Origin: CAVYVZ01 sp963772065 | Lineage (GTDB): Bacteria > Acidobacteriota > Vicinamibacteria > Vicinamibacterales > UBA2999 | Direction: 5' to 3' | DNA: 64,000 bases | NCBI GenBank assembly: GCA_963772065.1 | Contig: CAVYVZ010000004.1 | Location: 652,336-716,335 of the forward strand | In this document: positions 1-8,746 of the stretch, piece after piece | How the letters are laid out: the number at the start of each line of letters is the position of its first letter | Numbering within the stretch: the first letter of the stretch is position 1 | Notes under the pieces: generated by a model | What the model saw: only the letters and a program-made list of their open reading frames with translations | Databases searched by the model: none | What the model was told of the DNA's origin: nothing | Made by a program: the position numbers and the translations under genes

Positions 1-659
1 AGGCGCGTGCCGCGGAAGTTGACGAAGAGCGCGTCCACTCGCTTTCCGTCGCAGACCAGCGCGCGATCCTGCAGCCAGGCGCGCACAGCCTTCCTGGTCG
101 ACTCGTTGAACGGGATCAGTCGTTCCTTCGCGCCCTTGCCAAGCACGCGAACGATGCGACCGCTCAAGTTCACGTCCTCGAGGTCGAGGCCGACCAGCTC
201 ACTGAGACGCAGGCCGGATGCATAGAAGAACTCGAGGATGGCGCGATCGCGGCGGCCGAGCGGATCGCCCGTGTCCGGCATGTCGATCAGCCGCGTCATC
301 TCGTCCACCGACAGGTGGGCGGGGACCTTGATCTCGCGGCGCGGTGACACGGCCAGCGCCGCCGGATCGGATTCGATCCAGCCTTCACGCCGCAGGAACT
401 TCACGAACGTGCGGAGGGCCGAGAGCTTCCGCGAGACCGACGCACGCGATTGACCCTGACGATACAGCTCGCCCATGAACTGTCGAATCATCCCGAGGTC
501 GACGTCGGCGGGCTCGATCGCCGACCGCGGTTTCTTCAGCTGCGACGCGGCGAAGGCGAGGAGCTGGGAGATGTCGCTGTCGTAGGCCTCGACGGTGTGG
601 TCGGATGCGTTGCGATTGAGGCGAAGGTAGTCGATGAACTCGCGAAGATGATCCTTCAC
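1..659 (-). CDS. xerC: tyrosine recombinase XerC/XerD, 3' end outside window
   Basis: This is a site-specific tyrosine recombinase that would resolve chromosome dimers at dif. I translated the minus strand by hand. About 219 residues are present, with the SAM-like core-binding domain at roughly 1-90 and the catalytic domain from about 115. The motif ASGLRLSELV carries the first catalytic Arg (about residue 151), and a GKGAKER hairpin (about 173-179) supplies the conserved Lys. The HxxR and Tyr boxes lie beyond the window edge. The start is GTG at 659, overlapping the trmFO stop as GTGA, which implies translational coupling. XerC and XerD cannot be separated from this fragment, but the pairing with trmFO and topA is typical of xerC. 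Confidence 0.88.
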   Translation of the reverse strand, partial: MKDHLREFIDYLRLNRNASDHTVEAYDSDISQLLAFAASQLKKPRSAIEPADVDLGMIRQFMGELYRQGQSRASVSRKLSALRTFVKFLRREGWIESDPAALAVSPRREIKVPAHLSVDEMTRLIDMPDTGDPLGRRDRAILEFFYASGLRLSELVGLDLEDVNLSGRIVRVLGKGAKERLIPFNESTRKAVRAWLQDRALVCDGKRVDALFVNFRGTR

Positions 660-1993
660 GCGATCACCGGACTCGAGGCCATCCACTCCGCCAGATCGCG
701 AAGCGCGCGCTCGGAGACGGCGAGCTTGCGCTCCATCTTTCCTCGCGGCGGTCTGTCCAGCGGCTGCATGATGCCGAATGTGATGTTCGTCGGCTGATAG
801 TTCCGCGGGTCCGCGTGCGAAACGTAGTAGGCGAGCGCACCGATCGCGGTGGTCCGCGGCGGCGTGCGCGGCTCCTCACCGCGCAACAGTGCTGCCGCGT
901 TCCGCCCGGCGATGAGGCCCGACGCCGCGGATTCCACGTAGCCTTCGACGCCCGAGATCTGCCCGGCGAAGAACAGGTCCGGGCGCTCACGCGTCTGCCA
1001 CGTCTCGCGCAGAACGGTCGGACCGTTGACGTACGTGTTGCGATGGACCATGCCGTAGCGCACGAACTCCGCGTTCTCGAGCCCGGGGATCATCCTCAGC
1101 ACGCGCGCCTGCTCGCCCCATTTCAACTGCGTCTGGAATCCGACGAGGCTGAAGTGGTCGCCGGCGAGATTGTCCTGCCGCAGCTGCACGGCGGCGTAGG
1201 GAAAGCGTCCCGTGCGCGGATCGACCAGGCCGACAGGCTTCATCGGACCGAACCGCAGCGTATCGCGTCCACGATGCGCCATGACCTCGATCGGCAGGCA
1301 CCCCTCGAAGAACTTCTCCTTGTCGAAGTCGTGCACCGTGGCCGATTCGGCGCTCGTCACGGCGTCGTAGAAGCGGTCGTACTCTTCTTTCGTAAACGGG
1401 CAATTCAGGTAGTCGCCGTCCGCCTGGTCACCGTGAAGGCTGCGATCCCATCGTGATGCGCGAAACACCTTCCCCATATCGATGCTCTCGGCCAGGACGA
1501 TGGGGCTGATGGCGTCGTAGAAGTAGAGGTGATCGCCGCCGACGAACGCGGCCACGTCGGCCGAGAGCGTATCCGACGTCAAGGGGCCGGTCGCGACAAT
1601 CAGGGGGAACATCGAGGCGTCGCGTGGCAGCCGTGACACCTCCTCGCGCACCACGGTGATGAGCGGATGGCCGCCGATGGCGTCGGTCATCGCCTGCGAG
1701 AAGCCCTCGCGATCGACGGCGAGCGCCGCACCCGCGGGGACGCGGTGCGCGTCGGCGGCACGCATCACGAGCGAGCCGAGGCGCCGCATCTCCTCCTTCA
1801 AGAGGCCGACCGCGTTATCGAGCTTGTCGCCGCGGAGTGAATTCGAGCAGACGAGCTCGGCGAGCCGGTCCGTCTTGTGCACGGCCGTCGCGCGCACGGG
1901 ACGCATCTCGTGAATCGTCGCGCGCACGCCGAGCGACGCCGCCTGCCAGGCGGCTTCACAGCCGGCCAGGCCGCCGCCGACGATATGAATCAC
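656..1993 (-). CDS. trmFO: methylenetetrahydrofolate--tRNA-(uracil-5-)-methyltransferase TrmFO
   Basis: TrmFO makes m5U54 in the tRNA T-loop, using methylene-THF as carbon donor and FADH2 as reductant in the cytoplasm. The 445-residue protein has the usual family length. It opens with an FAD-binding Rossmann motif, GGGLAGCEAA at residues 6-15, followed by the family-typical HEMRP and CSNSLRGD segments (about residues 28-56). The start ATG at 1993 sits 9 bases after the topA stop, and the end overlaps xerC, so topA-trmFO-xerC read as one minus-strand operon. This is a conserved arrangement in bacteria that use TrmFO. Confidence 0.95.
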   Translation of the reverse strand: MIHIVGGGLAGCEAAWQAASLGVRATIHEMRPVRATAVHKTDRLAELVCSNSLRGDKLDNAVGLLKEEMRRLGSLVMRAADAHRVPAGAALAVDREGFSQAMTDAIGGHPLITVVREEVSRLPRDASMFPLIVATGPLTSDTLSADVAAFVGGDHLYFYDAISPIVLAESIDMGKVFRASRWDRSLHGDQADGDYLNCPFTKEEYDRFYDAVTSAESATVHDFDKEKFFEGCLPIEVMAHRGRDTLRFGPMKPVGLVDPRTGRFPYAAVQLRQDNLAGDHFSLVGFQTQLKWGEQARVLRMIPGLENAEFVRYGMVHRNTYVNGPTVLRETWQTRERPDLFFAGQISGVEGYVESAASGLIAGRNAAALLRGEEPRTPPRTTAIGALAYYVSHADPRNYQPTNITFGIMQPLDRPPRGKMERKLAVSERALRDLAEWMASSPVIA

Positions 1994-2002
1994 TCCGGTA
2001 GT

Positions 2003-4738
2003 CTACGCCCCGGCAGCTTTCTGGCGCGAACGGGGCCGCGCGCTCGCCGCCGGGCCGCGGCGGCCGCGGCCGCCAGGGCGGCGCGGCGAAGGGGCCGCAT
2101 TGCGGCGCGCTTCGAGCAGATCCTGCGCTTGTTCGAAGGTAATGCCCTCGGGGCTGGATCCCTTGGGGATCGACGCGTTCGTCGTTCCGTCCGTCACATA
2201 GGGCCCATAGCGCCCCGCGAGCACCTTGAGCGTGGCGCCGTCCTTGCTCAGTTCCTTCAGCGTCTTCTTCTGCGCGGCCTGGCCGCGGCGCCGCGACTGC
2301 TTGGGCGCGCGAAGAAGGGCGAGCGCCGCATCGAACGAGATGTTGAAGACGTCGTCTTCGGACTCGAGCGACCGGAACTCGTCGTTGTGCTTCACGTACG
2401 GACCGAAGCGGCCGAAGTTCGTGAGGATCGCCTCGTTGTCGTCAGGGTGGAGACCGACGACGCGCGGAAGCGACAGGAGCTTCAGGGCCTCGGCGAGCGT
2501 GATCGTCGACTCGGTCATGCCCGCCTGAAGCGATGCACGCTTCGGTTTGGCAGCCGCGCCTTTGACCTTTGACCGTTGACCTGATTCGGGCGTTTCGCCA
2601 AGCTGCACGTACCATCCGAAGCGGCCGTTCATGACGTAAACGTTCTGGCCGGTCGCCGGATCGACGCCGACCGTGCGAGGACCTTCGGCCTTCGCTCGCA
2701 CCAGCTCCATGGCCTTTTCCACGCTCAGATCCGCCGGCGCCACATCCTCCGGAAGCGACGCCGTCCGTCCGGGACCGCCCTCTCCGAGCTGCACGAACGG
2801 CCCGAAGCGTCCGATGCGGATGCGCACGGTGTCGCCGCTCTCGGGATCCTCGCCGAGATCGAGCACCGGATAGTCGGCCTTCTCCGCGCCTTCTTCGACC
2901 GCCGGCAGCAGACCGCGATGCTGCTTCTTCTTGTTCCCGTAGTAGAACTCGCGGAGGAACTCCACCCACTCGCGCTCGCCGCGCGAGATCTCGTCGAGGT
3001 CCTCTTCCATCTCCGCGGTGAAGCCGACTTCGACGAAGTCGCCGAAGTGGTCGCGCAGCAGCTTGGTCACCGCGAACGCGGTGAAGCTCGGAACGAGCGC
3101 CTTGCCCTGGCGGAACACGTAGCCGCGTCGAACAATCGTGGCGATCGTCGGCGCATACGTCGACGGGCGTCCGATGCCGAGCCGTTCGAGCTCCTTGATG
3201 AGCGAGGCCTCGGTGAAGCGCGCGGGCGGCGTGGTCTCGTGTCGCTTGGGCTCGACCTTCAGCAGGGTGACGGCGGTGCCGCTGCGCGCGATGCGGTCCC
3301 CGACGGCCATCTGCGGGAGAATCGCCTCCTGATCCTCGAGCTCCGCGGCCGGGTCGTCGCTCCCCTCCACGTATGCGCGGCGGAAGCCAGCGAACTCGAA
3401 GGTCTTGCCGCTGGAGGTGAGCACCGCGTTTTCCCCGTTCGGACCCTTCGCGGAGAACTCGACGCTGGTGCGAAGCACGCGGGCGTCCACCATCTGTGAC
3501 GCCATCGTGCGCTTCCAGATCAATTCGTACAGCTTCAGATCGTCGGCGTCGAGGACTCCTTCGAGCTGGGCGGGCGCCAGGCGGAAATCCGTCGGGCGAA
3601 TCGCCTCGTGCGCTTCCTGCGCGTTCTTGACCTTCGTTTGATACCGGCGCGCGCCATCGTAGTATTCGTCGCCGAACATCTGCCGGATCACACGCGCCGA
3701 CTCGGTGATCGCTTTGTCGCTCAGCGTCGTCGAATCCGTGCGGTGATACGTGATCAGACCTTCCATCTGACCGCCGCCGACCTCGACGCCCTGGAACAGC
3801 CGCTGCGCGCTCTGCATCGTGCGCTCGGCCGAGTAGCCGAGCCTGCGGCTCGCCTCCTGGGTCAGCGTCGACGTCGTGAACGGCGGCGCGGGCCGTTCGA
3901 TGCCGGGCTTCTGCTCGACGGAACTCACCGTCCACGGCACGTTCGCATGGATCGCGTCGACGATGCGCGTCACGTCGGCTTCGTCGAGCAGACGCGCCTT
4001 CTGGTTCTTGAGGGATCCCGTCTGGGCGTCGAAGTCCTTGCCGGTGGCGATGCGGTCGTCGTCGATGCGCACGAGCGTGGCGACGAACTCGCGCCCGTCG
4101 CCCTTCAGCGCGGCTTCGAGATCCCAGTAGACGCCGGTGCGAAATGCGCGGCGCTCTTCCTCGCGCTCGACCACCAGGCGCACCGCCACGCTCTGCACGC
4201 GCCCCGCGCTGAGCCCCGTCTGCACCTTCTTCCAGAGCAGCGGCGAGAGGGTGTAGCCGTAGAGGCGATCGAGGATTCGGCGGCTTTCCTGCGCGCGCAC
4301 CAGGTTGTCGTCAACCGACGAGGGCGCCTTGAGCGCTTCGTTCACCGCGTCTTCGGTAATCTCGTGGAAAACGATGCGACGCACCGGCACCTTCGGCTTG
4401 AGCACTTCCTTGAGATGCCAGCTGATGGACTCCCCCTCGCGATCCGGGTCGGTCGCCAGGAGCAGCTCGGACGCCTCCTTCACGGCGGCCTTCAGATGCG
4501 CCACCTGCTTCTTCTTGTCGCTGGGCACGACGTAGTACGGAGTGAAGTCGCTCTCGACGTCGACACCGAGGCGGCCCCACTCTTTCGGCTTGATCTCCTT
4601 GGGAACCTCGGCGGCCGACTCGGGAAGATCCCGAATGTGGCCGTAGCTCGCCTCGACCCGGTACTTGTTGCCGAGGAAGCGGCCAAGCGTCTTCGCCTTG
4701 GCGGGCGATTCGACGATCACGAGCGGTTTAGCAGCCAT
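2003..4738 (-). CDS. topA: DNA topoisomerase I
   Basis: This type IA topoisomerase relaxes negative supercoils by a transient single-strand break. The 911-residue protein is intact. The TOPRIM domain starts at residue 6 (VIVESPAKAKT) and has the ATDPDREGE acidic motif near 93-101. The catalytic Tyr lies in LITYHRTDST at about 328-337. The C-terminal third holds three or four GRFGPFVQLG-type repeats, which look like topoisomerase C-terminal zinc-ribbon repeats that have lost their cysteines. One linker (GQRSKVKG) is encoded by a 7-bp tandem repeat at 2561-2581. The C-terminus ends in a basic Arg/Lys/Ala tail. Confidence 0.96.
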   Translation of the reverse strand: MAAKPLVIVESPAKAKTLGRFLGNKYRVEASYGHIRDLPESAAEVPKEIKPKEWGRLGVDVESDFTPYYVVPSDKKKQVAHLKAAVKEASELLLATDPDREGESISWHLKEVLKPKVPVRRIVFHEITEDAVNEALKAPSSVDDNLVRAQESRRILDRLYGYTLSPLLWKKVQTGLSAGRVQSVAVRLVVEREEERRAFRTGVYWDLEAALKGDGREFVATLVRIDDDRIATGKDFDAQTGSLKNQKARLLDEADVTRIVDAIHANVPWTVSSVEQKPGIERPAPPFTTSTLTQEASRRLGYSAERTMQSAQRLFQGVEVGGGQMEGLITYHRTDSTTLSDKAITESARVIRQMFGDEYYDGARRYQTKVKNAQEAHEAIRPTDFRLAPAQLEGVLDADDLKLYELIWKRTMASQMVDARVLRTSVEFSAKGPNGENAVLTSSGKTFEFAGFRRAYVEGSDDPAAELEDQEAILPQMAVGDRIARSGTAVTLLKVEPKRHETTPPARFTEASLIKELERLGIGRPSTYAPTIATIVRRGYVFRQGKALVPSFTAFAVTKLLRDHFGDFVEVGFTAEMEEDLDEISRGEREWVEFLREFYYGNKKKQHRGLLPAVEEGAEKADYPVLDLGEDPESGDTVRIRIGRFGPFVQLGEGGPGRTASLPEDVAPADLSVEKAMELVRAKAEGPRTVGVDPATGQNVYVMNGRFGWYVQLGETPESGQRSKVKGAAAKPKRASLQAGMTESTITLAEALKLLSLPRVVGLHPDDNEAILTNFGRFGPYVKHNDEFRSLESEDDVFNISFDAALALLRAPKQSRRRGQAAQKKTLKELSKDGATLKVLAGRYGPYVTDGTTNASIPKGSSPEGITFEQAQDLLEARRNAAPSPRRPGGRGRRGPAASARPRSRQKAAGA
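2561..2581. repeat. heptanucleotide tandem repeat inside topA
   Basis: Three tandem 7-mers are seen: TTTGACC, TTTGACC, GTTGACC. On the coding strand they read GGTCAAN repeats and encode part of a Lys/Arg-rich linker between two C-terminal repeats of topoisomerase I. The unit resembles the AAGGNAA heptamers at 26449-26558 and 30992-31019, and the reading frame is kept. Confidence 0.7.
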
Positions 4739-4768
4739 TCAAGAATTCGCAATCAACCTATAGCACGT

Positions 4769-5650
4769 TCATGACGACCTCATGAAACGACCACCGCCGA
4801 CGCGACGCACCAGGCCGCGTAGTTCGAGATCCAGTAGACGCGGCAGCAAACGCACTCCGTCGAGCCCCGAGTGGCCGCTCAGCGCATCGAGGTCGTAGGC
4901 CTGCCCGGGATCCATTCGGGCAAGGATCGAGTCGCCGCAACTTGTTGGAACCACAGCGTTTCCATCGTGCCTCGATTCCCCCTCGAGCACCGGAACCAGC
5001 CCCAGCTCCTCCAGAATATCGTCCGCACACTCGACAATCTTTGCTCCGTCGCGGATGAGCGCATGGGCGCCACGGCTCCTGCCGGTCAGTGGATTCCCTG
5101 GGACCGCCATCACGTCGCGTCCCTGCTGCAGAGCCCATCGCGCGGTAATCAGCGACCCGCTGCGCTCGTGCGCCTCGATCACCACGACGGCCCGCGAGAG
5201 GCCGCTGATGATCCGATTCCGCATCGGAAACTGTCCGGCGTGAGGCGCGGTATCGGGCGGGTACTCCGAAACGACCAGACCATCCGCGGCGATCGCTCGC
5301 GCCAGGTCGGCGTGCTCGGGCGGATAGATAGCGTCAAGACCCGAGCCGAGCACCGCAACCGTGCGCCCCTGTGACAAAGCGCCTCGATGTGCGGCCGAAT
5401 CAACGCCCCGCGCGAGACCACTGACGATCGTCACACCCGTCGCGGCGAGGTCGGCGGCGAGCCGCGCGGCAATCTCGAGCGCGACCGCCGACGCCGCGCG
5501 CGAACCGACAATGGCCACGGCCGGCGCGTCGAGGGCATCCAGGCATCCCATGTACCAAAGCTCGGATGGACAGTCGGGGATGGCGAGCAGGGCGGTTGGA
5601 AACCGTGGGTCGTCGGCGGGCAGGAGATGGATGGACACACATGACTCCAT
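4769..5650 (-). CDS. dprA: DNA-processing protein DprA (Smf)
   Basis: DprA binds incoming single-stranded DNA and loads RecA during natural transformation. I chose the ATG at 5650 (MESCVSIHLL), giving 293 residues. The open frame runs further upstream, but that extension has no family resemblance. A Rossmann-like core carries VAIVGSR (about 46-52), GLARGVDSAAHRGAL (about 84-98) and GSGLDAIYPPEH. The C-terminal 60 residues look like the DprA winged-helix domain. It lies 30 bases upstream of topA on the same strand, a common smf-topA arrangement. Together with comF at 9.8 kb it suggests competence genes are retained. Confidence 0.92.
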   Translation of the reverse strand: MESCVSIHLLPADDPRFPTALLAIPDCPSELWYMGCLDALDAPAVAIVGSRAASAVALEIAARLAADLAATGVTIVSGLARGVDSAAHRGALSQGRTVAVLGSGLDAIYPPEHADLARAIAADGLVVSEYPPDTAPHAGQFPMRNRIISGLSRAVVVIEAHERSGSLITARWALQQGRDVMAVPGNPLTGRSRGAHALIRDGAKIVECADDILEELGLVPVLEGESRHDGNAVVPTSCGDSILARMDPGQAYDLDALSGHSGLDGVRLLPRLLDLELRGLVRRVGGGRFMRSS

Positions 5651-5887
5651 GCGGCGGGCAACGCCCGCGCGCAACAGTGACGCGCGCCCGACCTCTGCTG
5701 TCCTGATTATAGCAACCGCGGAAGGACACTTTCGAAAGTTGTGCGTCCGTACGCGACGCGCGCCGCGAAACCGCCTGATTTCAGGCGCTTTGTCGTGGCA
5801 TATGCCTTGCTCGACGGATGCGGGGTACCACGGGCCAAACTGCTTGCACCGGGCGCACGCGAGTGGCATAGTGGGGGCCAATCCAGC

Positions 5888-6244
5888 ATGAAATCATCAT
5901 CCCTCCTGCTCGCGTTTGCGCTTACGCTCGCCGCGGCCGCGCCGCTGCGTGCGGATGCGCGCGACGATGCCAAGAAGCAGGTGGAGTTCGGGATCAGCGT
6001 CGCGCAACGCGGTTTGTGGCGCGAAGCGATCTATCGATGGCAGCGCGCGGCGCAGATCGATCCGTCATACGCCGCTGCGTACAACAACCTTGCGGTCGCA
6101 TACGAACACGAGGGCGACTTCGAGAAAGCGCGCCAGTCTTACGAGAAGGCGGTCGAGCTCGAACCGAACAACGCGCTGATCAAGCAGAACTACGAGCTGT
6201 TCAAGGAAATCAATGACCGCACGACTCGCAAGGACAGCCAGTAG
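5888..6244 (+). CDS. secreted tetratricopeptide-repeat protein
   Basis: This is a small 118-residue protein. The ATG at 5888 is followed by a clear signal peptide (hydrophobic about 5-18, cleavage near RADA). Two TPR units follow at about 36-105, with the W..A..Y/NNLA.AY...G....A...Y..A...P signature. TPR domains mediate protein-protein contacts, so it is probably a periplasmic scaffold or assembly protein. The stop lies 32 bases inside the next gene (lipoprotein at 6213), so the two are likely co-translated and may act together. The upstream 237 bases to dprA are a divergent promoter region with no other gene seen. Confidence 0.8.
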   Translation: MKSSSLLLAFALTLAAAAPLRADARDDAKKQVEFGISVAQRGLWREAIYRWQRAAQIDPSYAAAYNNLAVAYEHEGDFEKARQSYEKAVELEPNNALIKQNYELFKEINDRTTRKDSQ

Positions 6245-7001
6245 CGTGGTCGCCGCGGTCGCGATGACCGCCTGTACCAGCTACTACGAGATTCCCATCG
6301 AGACGCCGATACGGCCGAAGCTTGACGTGTCGGCGTTCCAGCGTGTGCTCGTCGCCGGCTTCATTTCAGGCGGAAGCGAAGACGTCGACGCGAACCTCGA
6401 AACCGTCCGTCTGCTTCGCAGCCAGCTGCGCGCAAAGTCAGGGCTCCGCGTCATCGACGCCGACGTGCTTCCGTTGACCGACGTCGCGTCCGAGAACCGA
6501 GAACCCACCAACGGCGCCGAACCGGCGGCGGAACCGAACCCGGAGCCGCAGGCGGCCGCGCCGGCGGCGATTCGCGACGAGAAAGACCTCGAGCCGTACG
6601 AGCACATCTTCGCCAACGTCGACTACTGGAAGAAGATCGGTGAGGAATATCAGAGCCCGCTCATCGTCACGGGCACGGTGATGTTCACGCCGCATCAGCG
6701 ATCGGGATTCGTCCAGCGCGAGCAGGAAGTGTTCGACTCGCTGGGGCGGCGGCGCGTGGTCCCGATCCGCACCTACATGGAGCGCAAGGGGTTCATCCTC
6801 AAGCCGAAGTTCGTCTTCATCGACGGCCGCACCGGGACGACGCTGCACTCGGAGACGTTTCGTGAGGAGATTCTCTACAACGCGAACCAGAGCTCGCCGG
6901 CGCTCTCGTCCTATTTCGAGCTGATGGACCGGCTGATCCCGAGCTTCCTGAGCACGCTCAGCAGCCAGAAAATCCGCGGAACGCGCGTCCTTCTCAAGTA
7001 A
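6213..7001 (+). CDS. putative lipoprotein of unknown function
   Basis: The 262-residue protein begins with a short N-region and a hydrophobic stretch ending in MTAC, a fair lipobox with Cys at about 21. It is probably an envelope lipoprotein. No family is recognised with confidence. A core containing VLVAGFISGG, a Glu/Pro/Ala-rich linker (about 88-115) and a C-terminal part (SPLIVTGTVMF, FVFIDGRTGTTLHSE) resembles the alpha/beta layout of envelope lipoproteins that compute a variable-binding fold, such as CsgG-like or GNA1162-like proteins. That link is only an impression. It overlaps the TPR gene by 32 bases. Confidence 0.65.
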   Translation: MTARLARTASSVVAAVAMTACTSYYEIPIETPIRPKLDVSAFQRVLVAGFISGGSEDVDANLETVRLLRSQLRAKSGLRVIDADVLPLTDVASENREPTNGAEPAAEPNPEPQAAAPAAIRDEKDLEPYEHIFANVDYWKKIGEEYQSPLIVTGTVMFTPHQRSGFVQREQEVFDSLGRRRVVPIRTYMERKGFILKPKFVFIDGRTGTTLHSETFREEILYNANQSSPALSSYFELMDRLIPSFLSTLSSQKIRGTRVLLK

Positions 7002-7025
7002 GGACGCCGTTTTCCAGCGCTGTGC

Positions 7026-7031
7026 TACACT
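7026..7031 (+). promoter_or_regulatory. possible -10 element before rplU
   Basis: TACACT lies about 50 bases before the rplU start, in the short gap after the lipoprotein gene. No convincing -35 partner was found at 16-18 bases, so this is a weak call. An AAGAAGGAAA stretch at about 7065-7074 is the likely ribosome binding site for the GTG at 7080. Confidence 0.25.
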
Positions 7032-7079
7032 AAATCCTTTGTCCGGCCTCATTTGGGGCCATCCAAGAAGGAAAAGCTC

Positions 7080-7412
7080 GTGTACGCGATTATCCAGGCC
7101 AGTGGCCGACAGGTGAAGGTTTCGCCCGGTGCCGTGGTCGAGATCGACGGTGTGGCACGGATCGACGGCAATCCGCTCGAAAAGGGCGCGAAGGTGACGT
7201 TCGACCGGGTACTGCTGGTGGAGAAAGACGCCGGCGAAATCCTGGCGGGTGCGCCGTTCGTGGCCGATGCGCGCGTGCTTGGCGTCATCGACGGCGAGGC
7301 GCGCGGTCCCAAGCTCCGGGTCTTCAAGAAGAAGCGCCGGAAGGGATTCCGCAAGACCCGCGGGCATCGCAGCGTGTTCACCCGCGTGCGGATCACCGAC
7401 ATTCGAAGTTAG
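7080..7412 (+). CDS. rplU: 50S ribosomal protein L21
   Basis: L21 is a 23S rRNA-binding protein of the large subunit. With the GTG start at 7080 it reads MYAIIQASGRQVKV, matching the family N-terminus, and has 110 residues. A purine-rich ribosome binding site precedes it. The C-terminal half has the basic KKKRRKGFRKTRGHR segment typical of L21. It heads the conserved rplU-rpmA-obgE cluster. An upstream in-frame ATG at 7053 exists but would add non-family residues. Confidence 0.95.
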   Translation: MYAIIQASGRQVKVSPGAVVEIDGVARIDGNPLEKGAKVTFDRVLLVEKDAGEILAGAPFVADARVLGVIDGEARGPKLRVFKKKRRKGFRKTRGHRSVFTRVRITDIRS

Positions 7413-7435
7413 GCTTAAGCTAAGGCTCAGGGCTT

Positions 7436-7694
7436 ATGGCGCATAAAAAAGGACAGGGCAGCTCACGCAACGGACGCGACTCGAACTCTCAGCGTCTCGG
7501 CGTGAAGCGCGCACGACGGCAATCTCGTGACGGGCGGCTCGATCCTCGTCCGCCAGCGCGGCCGCCGCTTCCAGGCCGGCCTCAACGTCGGGCTCGGCAA
7601 GGACGACACGCTGTTCGCCAAGGTTGCCGGCAAAGTGAAATTCGAAGACCACGGCGCGCACGGCCGGAAGATCTCGGTCGTACCCGTCGAGTAG
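7436..7694 (+). CDS. rpmA: 50S ribosomal protein L27, frameshifted as read
   Basis: L27 reaches the peptidyl-transferase centre with its N-terminal tail. The first frame gives MAHKKGQGSSRNGRD and GVKR. The reading then continues one base on (+1) as DGNLVTGGSILVRQRG and runs to a stop at 7692-7694 (ISVVPVE). The span is 259 bases, one more than a normal 85-residue L27 gene. Removing one G near 7509-7514 restores the full protein. Because rpmA is normally essential or nearly so, a consensus error is the simplest reading. A true frameshift or a second copy elsewhere cannot be excluded from this window. Confidence 0.88.
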
Positions 7695-7717
7695 CGCACG
7701 GCCGCTATACTGATCTG

Positions 7718-8746
7718 GTGTTCGTCGACCAGGTCGACATTCACGTCGCGGCCGGTGACGGAGGCAAAGGCTGTCTCAGCTTCCGTCGCGAGAAGTACGT
7801 CCCGCGCGGCGGTCCTGACGGCGGCGACGGCGGCGCCGGCGGCTCGGTCTACATCGTCGCAACACCCCGCAAGAACACGCTCGTCGACTTCCGCTTTCAT
7901 CCCGAGTTCGAGGCGCGCAGTGGCCAGCATGGGCAGGGGTCCAACCGGACCGGCCAGGAAGGCGACGACCTCGAGATCGAGGTGCCGATCGGCACGCTGG
8001 TGTACGAGAAGAGCCAGGAAGGCGAGACGCATCTGCTGGCCGATCTCGCAGTGGACGGGCAGCGCGTCCTCATCGCGAAGGGTGGCCGCGGGGGCCTCGG
8101 CAACGCGAAGTTCGCGACGTCGACCAACCGCGCGCCGCGCAAGACGCAGCCCGGCGAGCCGGGCGAAGAAAAATCGCTGCGGCTCGAGCTGAAGCTCCTC
8201 GCCGACGTTGGCCTCGTCGGGTTCCCGAACGCGGGCAAGTCGACCCTGATTGCCCGGGTGTCGGCTGCGCGGCCGAAGATCGCCGACTATCCGTTCACGA
8301 CGCTCACACCGAACCTCGGCGTCGTGTCGATGGGAGACGACCGCAGCTTCGTCGTCGCGGATGTGCCCGGGCTCATCGAGGGAGCCCACGCGGGTCACGG
8401 CCTTGGGCACCAGTTCCTGCGCCACATCGAGCGGACGAAGGTGCTCATCCACCTTGTCGACGTCTCCGGCGCCTCGGGCCGCGATCCGGTGCAAGACTTC
8501 GAAACCATCAACGAGGAGCTACGCCTCTTCGATCGAGGCCTTGCGGCAAAGCCGCAGCTCGTAGCCGCGAACAAGATCGACGCGCTCGACGAGCCCGAAC
8601 GGCTGGCCGCGCTCGAGCGGCGCGTGAAGAAGGCGAAGCTGCGTCTCTTCCGCATCTCGGGCGTGACCGGCGAAGGTGTTCCCGCGCTGCTCGAGGCGGC
8701 GTGGCGGGAAATCGCGGCGGTGCCGGAACCGGTCGCCCACGAATGA
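7718..8746 (+). CDS. obgE: GTPase Obg (ribosome assembly, stress signalling)
   Basis: Obg is a GTPase that binds the large ribosomal subunit and ppGpp. The GTG at 7718 (VFVDQVDIHV) gives 342 residues. The N-terminal Gly-rich Obg fold (about 1-158) is followed by the G domain: G1 GFPNAGKST at about 168, G3 DVPGLIEGA near 212-220, and G4 ANKID near 286-290. The frame is open further upstream only because it runs through the frameshifted rpmA. It ends with an ATGA overlap on nadD. Confidence 0.94.
   Translation: MFVDQVDIHVAAGDGGKGCLSFRREKYVPRGGPDGGDGGAGGSVYIVATPRKNTLVDFRFHPEFEARSGQHGQGSNRTGQEGDDLEIEVPIGTLVYEKSQEGETHLLADLAVDGQRVLIAKGGRGGLGNAKFATSTNRAPRKTQPGEPGEEKSLRLELKLLADVGLVGFPNAGKSTLIARVSAARPKIADYPFTTLTPNLGVVSMGDDRSFVVADVPGLIEGAHAGHGLGHQFLRHIERTKVLIHLVDVSGASGRDPVQDFETINEELRLFDRGLAAKPQLVAANKIDALDEPERLAALERRVKKAKLRLFRISGVTGEGVPALLEAAWREIAAVPEPVAHE

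Noticed and set aside
3608..4774. 388-codon open frame opposite topA
   Set aside because: Same reasoning: Arg/Leu-rich antisense shadow of a core gene.
7436..8746. a single 436-residue L27-Obg fusion protein
   Set aside because: The join exists only because the rpmA frameshift runs into the obgE frame; Obg has its own start at 7718 and L27 its own stop at 7692-7694.
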